From M2408 sp044348665 (GTDB taxonomy: Bacteria; Bacteroidota; Bacteroidia; Flavobacteriales_D; Crocinitomicaceae): DNA of 6,616 nucleotides. A model generated the notes under the pieces. It searched no databases, was not told the origin of the DNA, and saw only the letters and a list, made by a program, of their open reading frames with translations. The DNA lies in NCBI GenBank assembly GCA_044348665.1, contig JBIKSI010000160.1, forward strand, positions 1 through 6,616. The letters are read 5' to 3'. The stretch's first letter is position 1. Every line of letters begins with the position of its first letter. Of this stretch, positions 6,489 through 6,616 are shown piece by piece. Position numbers and translations under genes: made by a program.

Positions 6489-6616
6489 AACCACTAGTGT
6501 CCGATAAAAATTAGAATCGGGGATTTTTCAACCTACAACCCAGTGTTTAGTGGTTTTTTTATTTGATTTTCAAAAGTAAGCCCTACATTTTACGAGGAGT
6601 TTTGTGAGAATAAATT
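6489..6616. mobile_element. Possible insertion-sequence end upstream of dnaA
   Basis: The stretch begins with AACCACTA (6489-6496), inverted as TAGTGGTT at 6548-6555, and contains the palindrome CACTAGTG (6492-6499) and a second dyad, CCGAT (6501-6505) with ATCGG (6516-6520). Its base composition is less AT-rich than the leader before it. The CACTAGTGTCCGATAAAA-type edge looks to me like terminal sequence of a Bacteroidota IS element, but I cannot name the element. Only short frames remain before the window edge: on the plus strand GAGGAGT followed by a GTG at 6604, and on the minus strand three frames open for fewer than 20 codons. No transposase domain is visible. Confidence 0.3.

Noticed and set aside
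6537..6560. Plus-strand hairpin AACC/GGTT followed by a T-run
   Set aside because: The stem is only 4 bp with an 11-base loop, and no plus-strand gene ends here; too weak for a terminator.
6571..6578. Exact TAnnTTTG match (TACTTTTG) on the minus strand
   Set aside because: It is about 290 bases from dnaA, lies in the possible IS end and has no -33 partner; chance matches are expected in such DNA.

Overview
The window is low-GC DNA in which every credible gene lies on the minus strand. It suggests a member of the Bacteroidota, probably Flavobacteriia. The reasons are the A-rich gene leaders without clear Shine-Dalgarno motifs, a stand-alone dnaA with no dnaN beside it, the flavobacterial look of the ArgRS and DnaA sequences (my reading of family resemblance), one exact TAnnTTTG -7 promoter element, and CAGATT / ATCAGCTAAT-type repeats between genes. 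Genus cannot be fixed from sequence alone.

Layout in the direction of transcription, from high to low coordinates. (1) 6286-6616 is a gene-free, very AT-rich dnaA leader. It holds one degenerate DnaA-box-like site, and from about 6489 a stretch with dyads that resembles an insertion-sequence end. (2) dnaA (4855-6285) encodes the replication initiator and is closed by a clean intrinsic terminator (4811-4835). (3) Directly against the terminator's U-tract begins a membrane acyltransferase-3 gene with a non-ATG start. Its stop codon overlaps the start of (4) an arginase-superfamily gene through an ATGA junction. (5) After 81 bases containing four CAGATT copies comes argS (702-2597). (6) A small predicted lipoprotein of unknown function (110-595) follows, whose N-terminus looks disturbed. 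(7) 2-110 may be a decayed IS3-type transposase tail.

Arginase and arginyl-tRNA synthetase both act on arginine, but shared regulation is only suggested by their order. The acyltransferase-arginase pair is translationally coupled by sequence; its biological logic is unclear. The acyltransferase and lipoprotein genes are visibly more AT-rich than dnaA and argS in the lines I counted, and possible mobile-element traces lie at both window ends, so part of this neighbourhood may be a rearranged patch around two core genes.

I do not see a CRISPR array, tRNA, rRNA or an obvious new multi-gene system. The items most worth checking are the lipoprotein start, the terminator-abutting acyltransferase, the atypical arginase active site and the putative IS traces.
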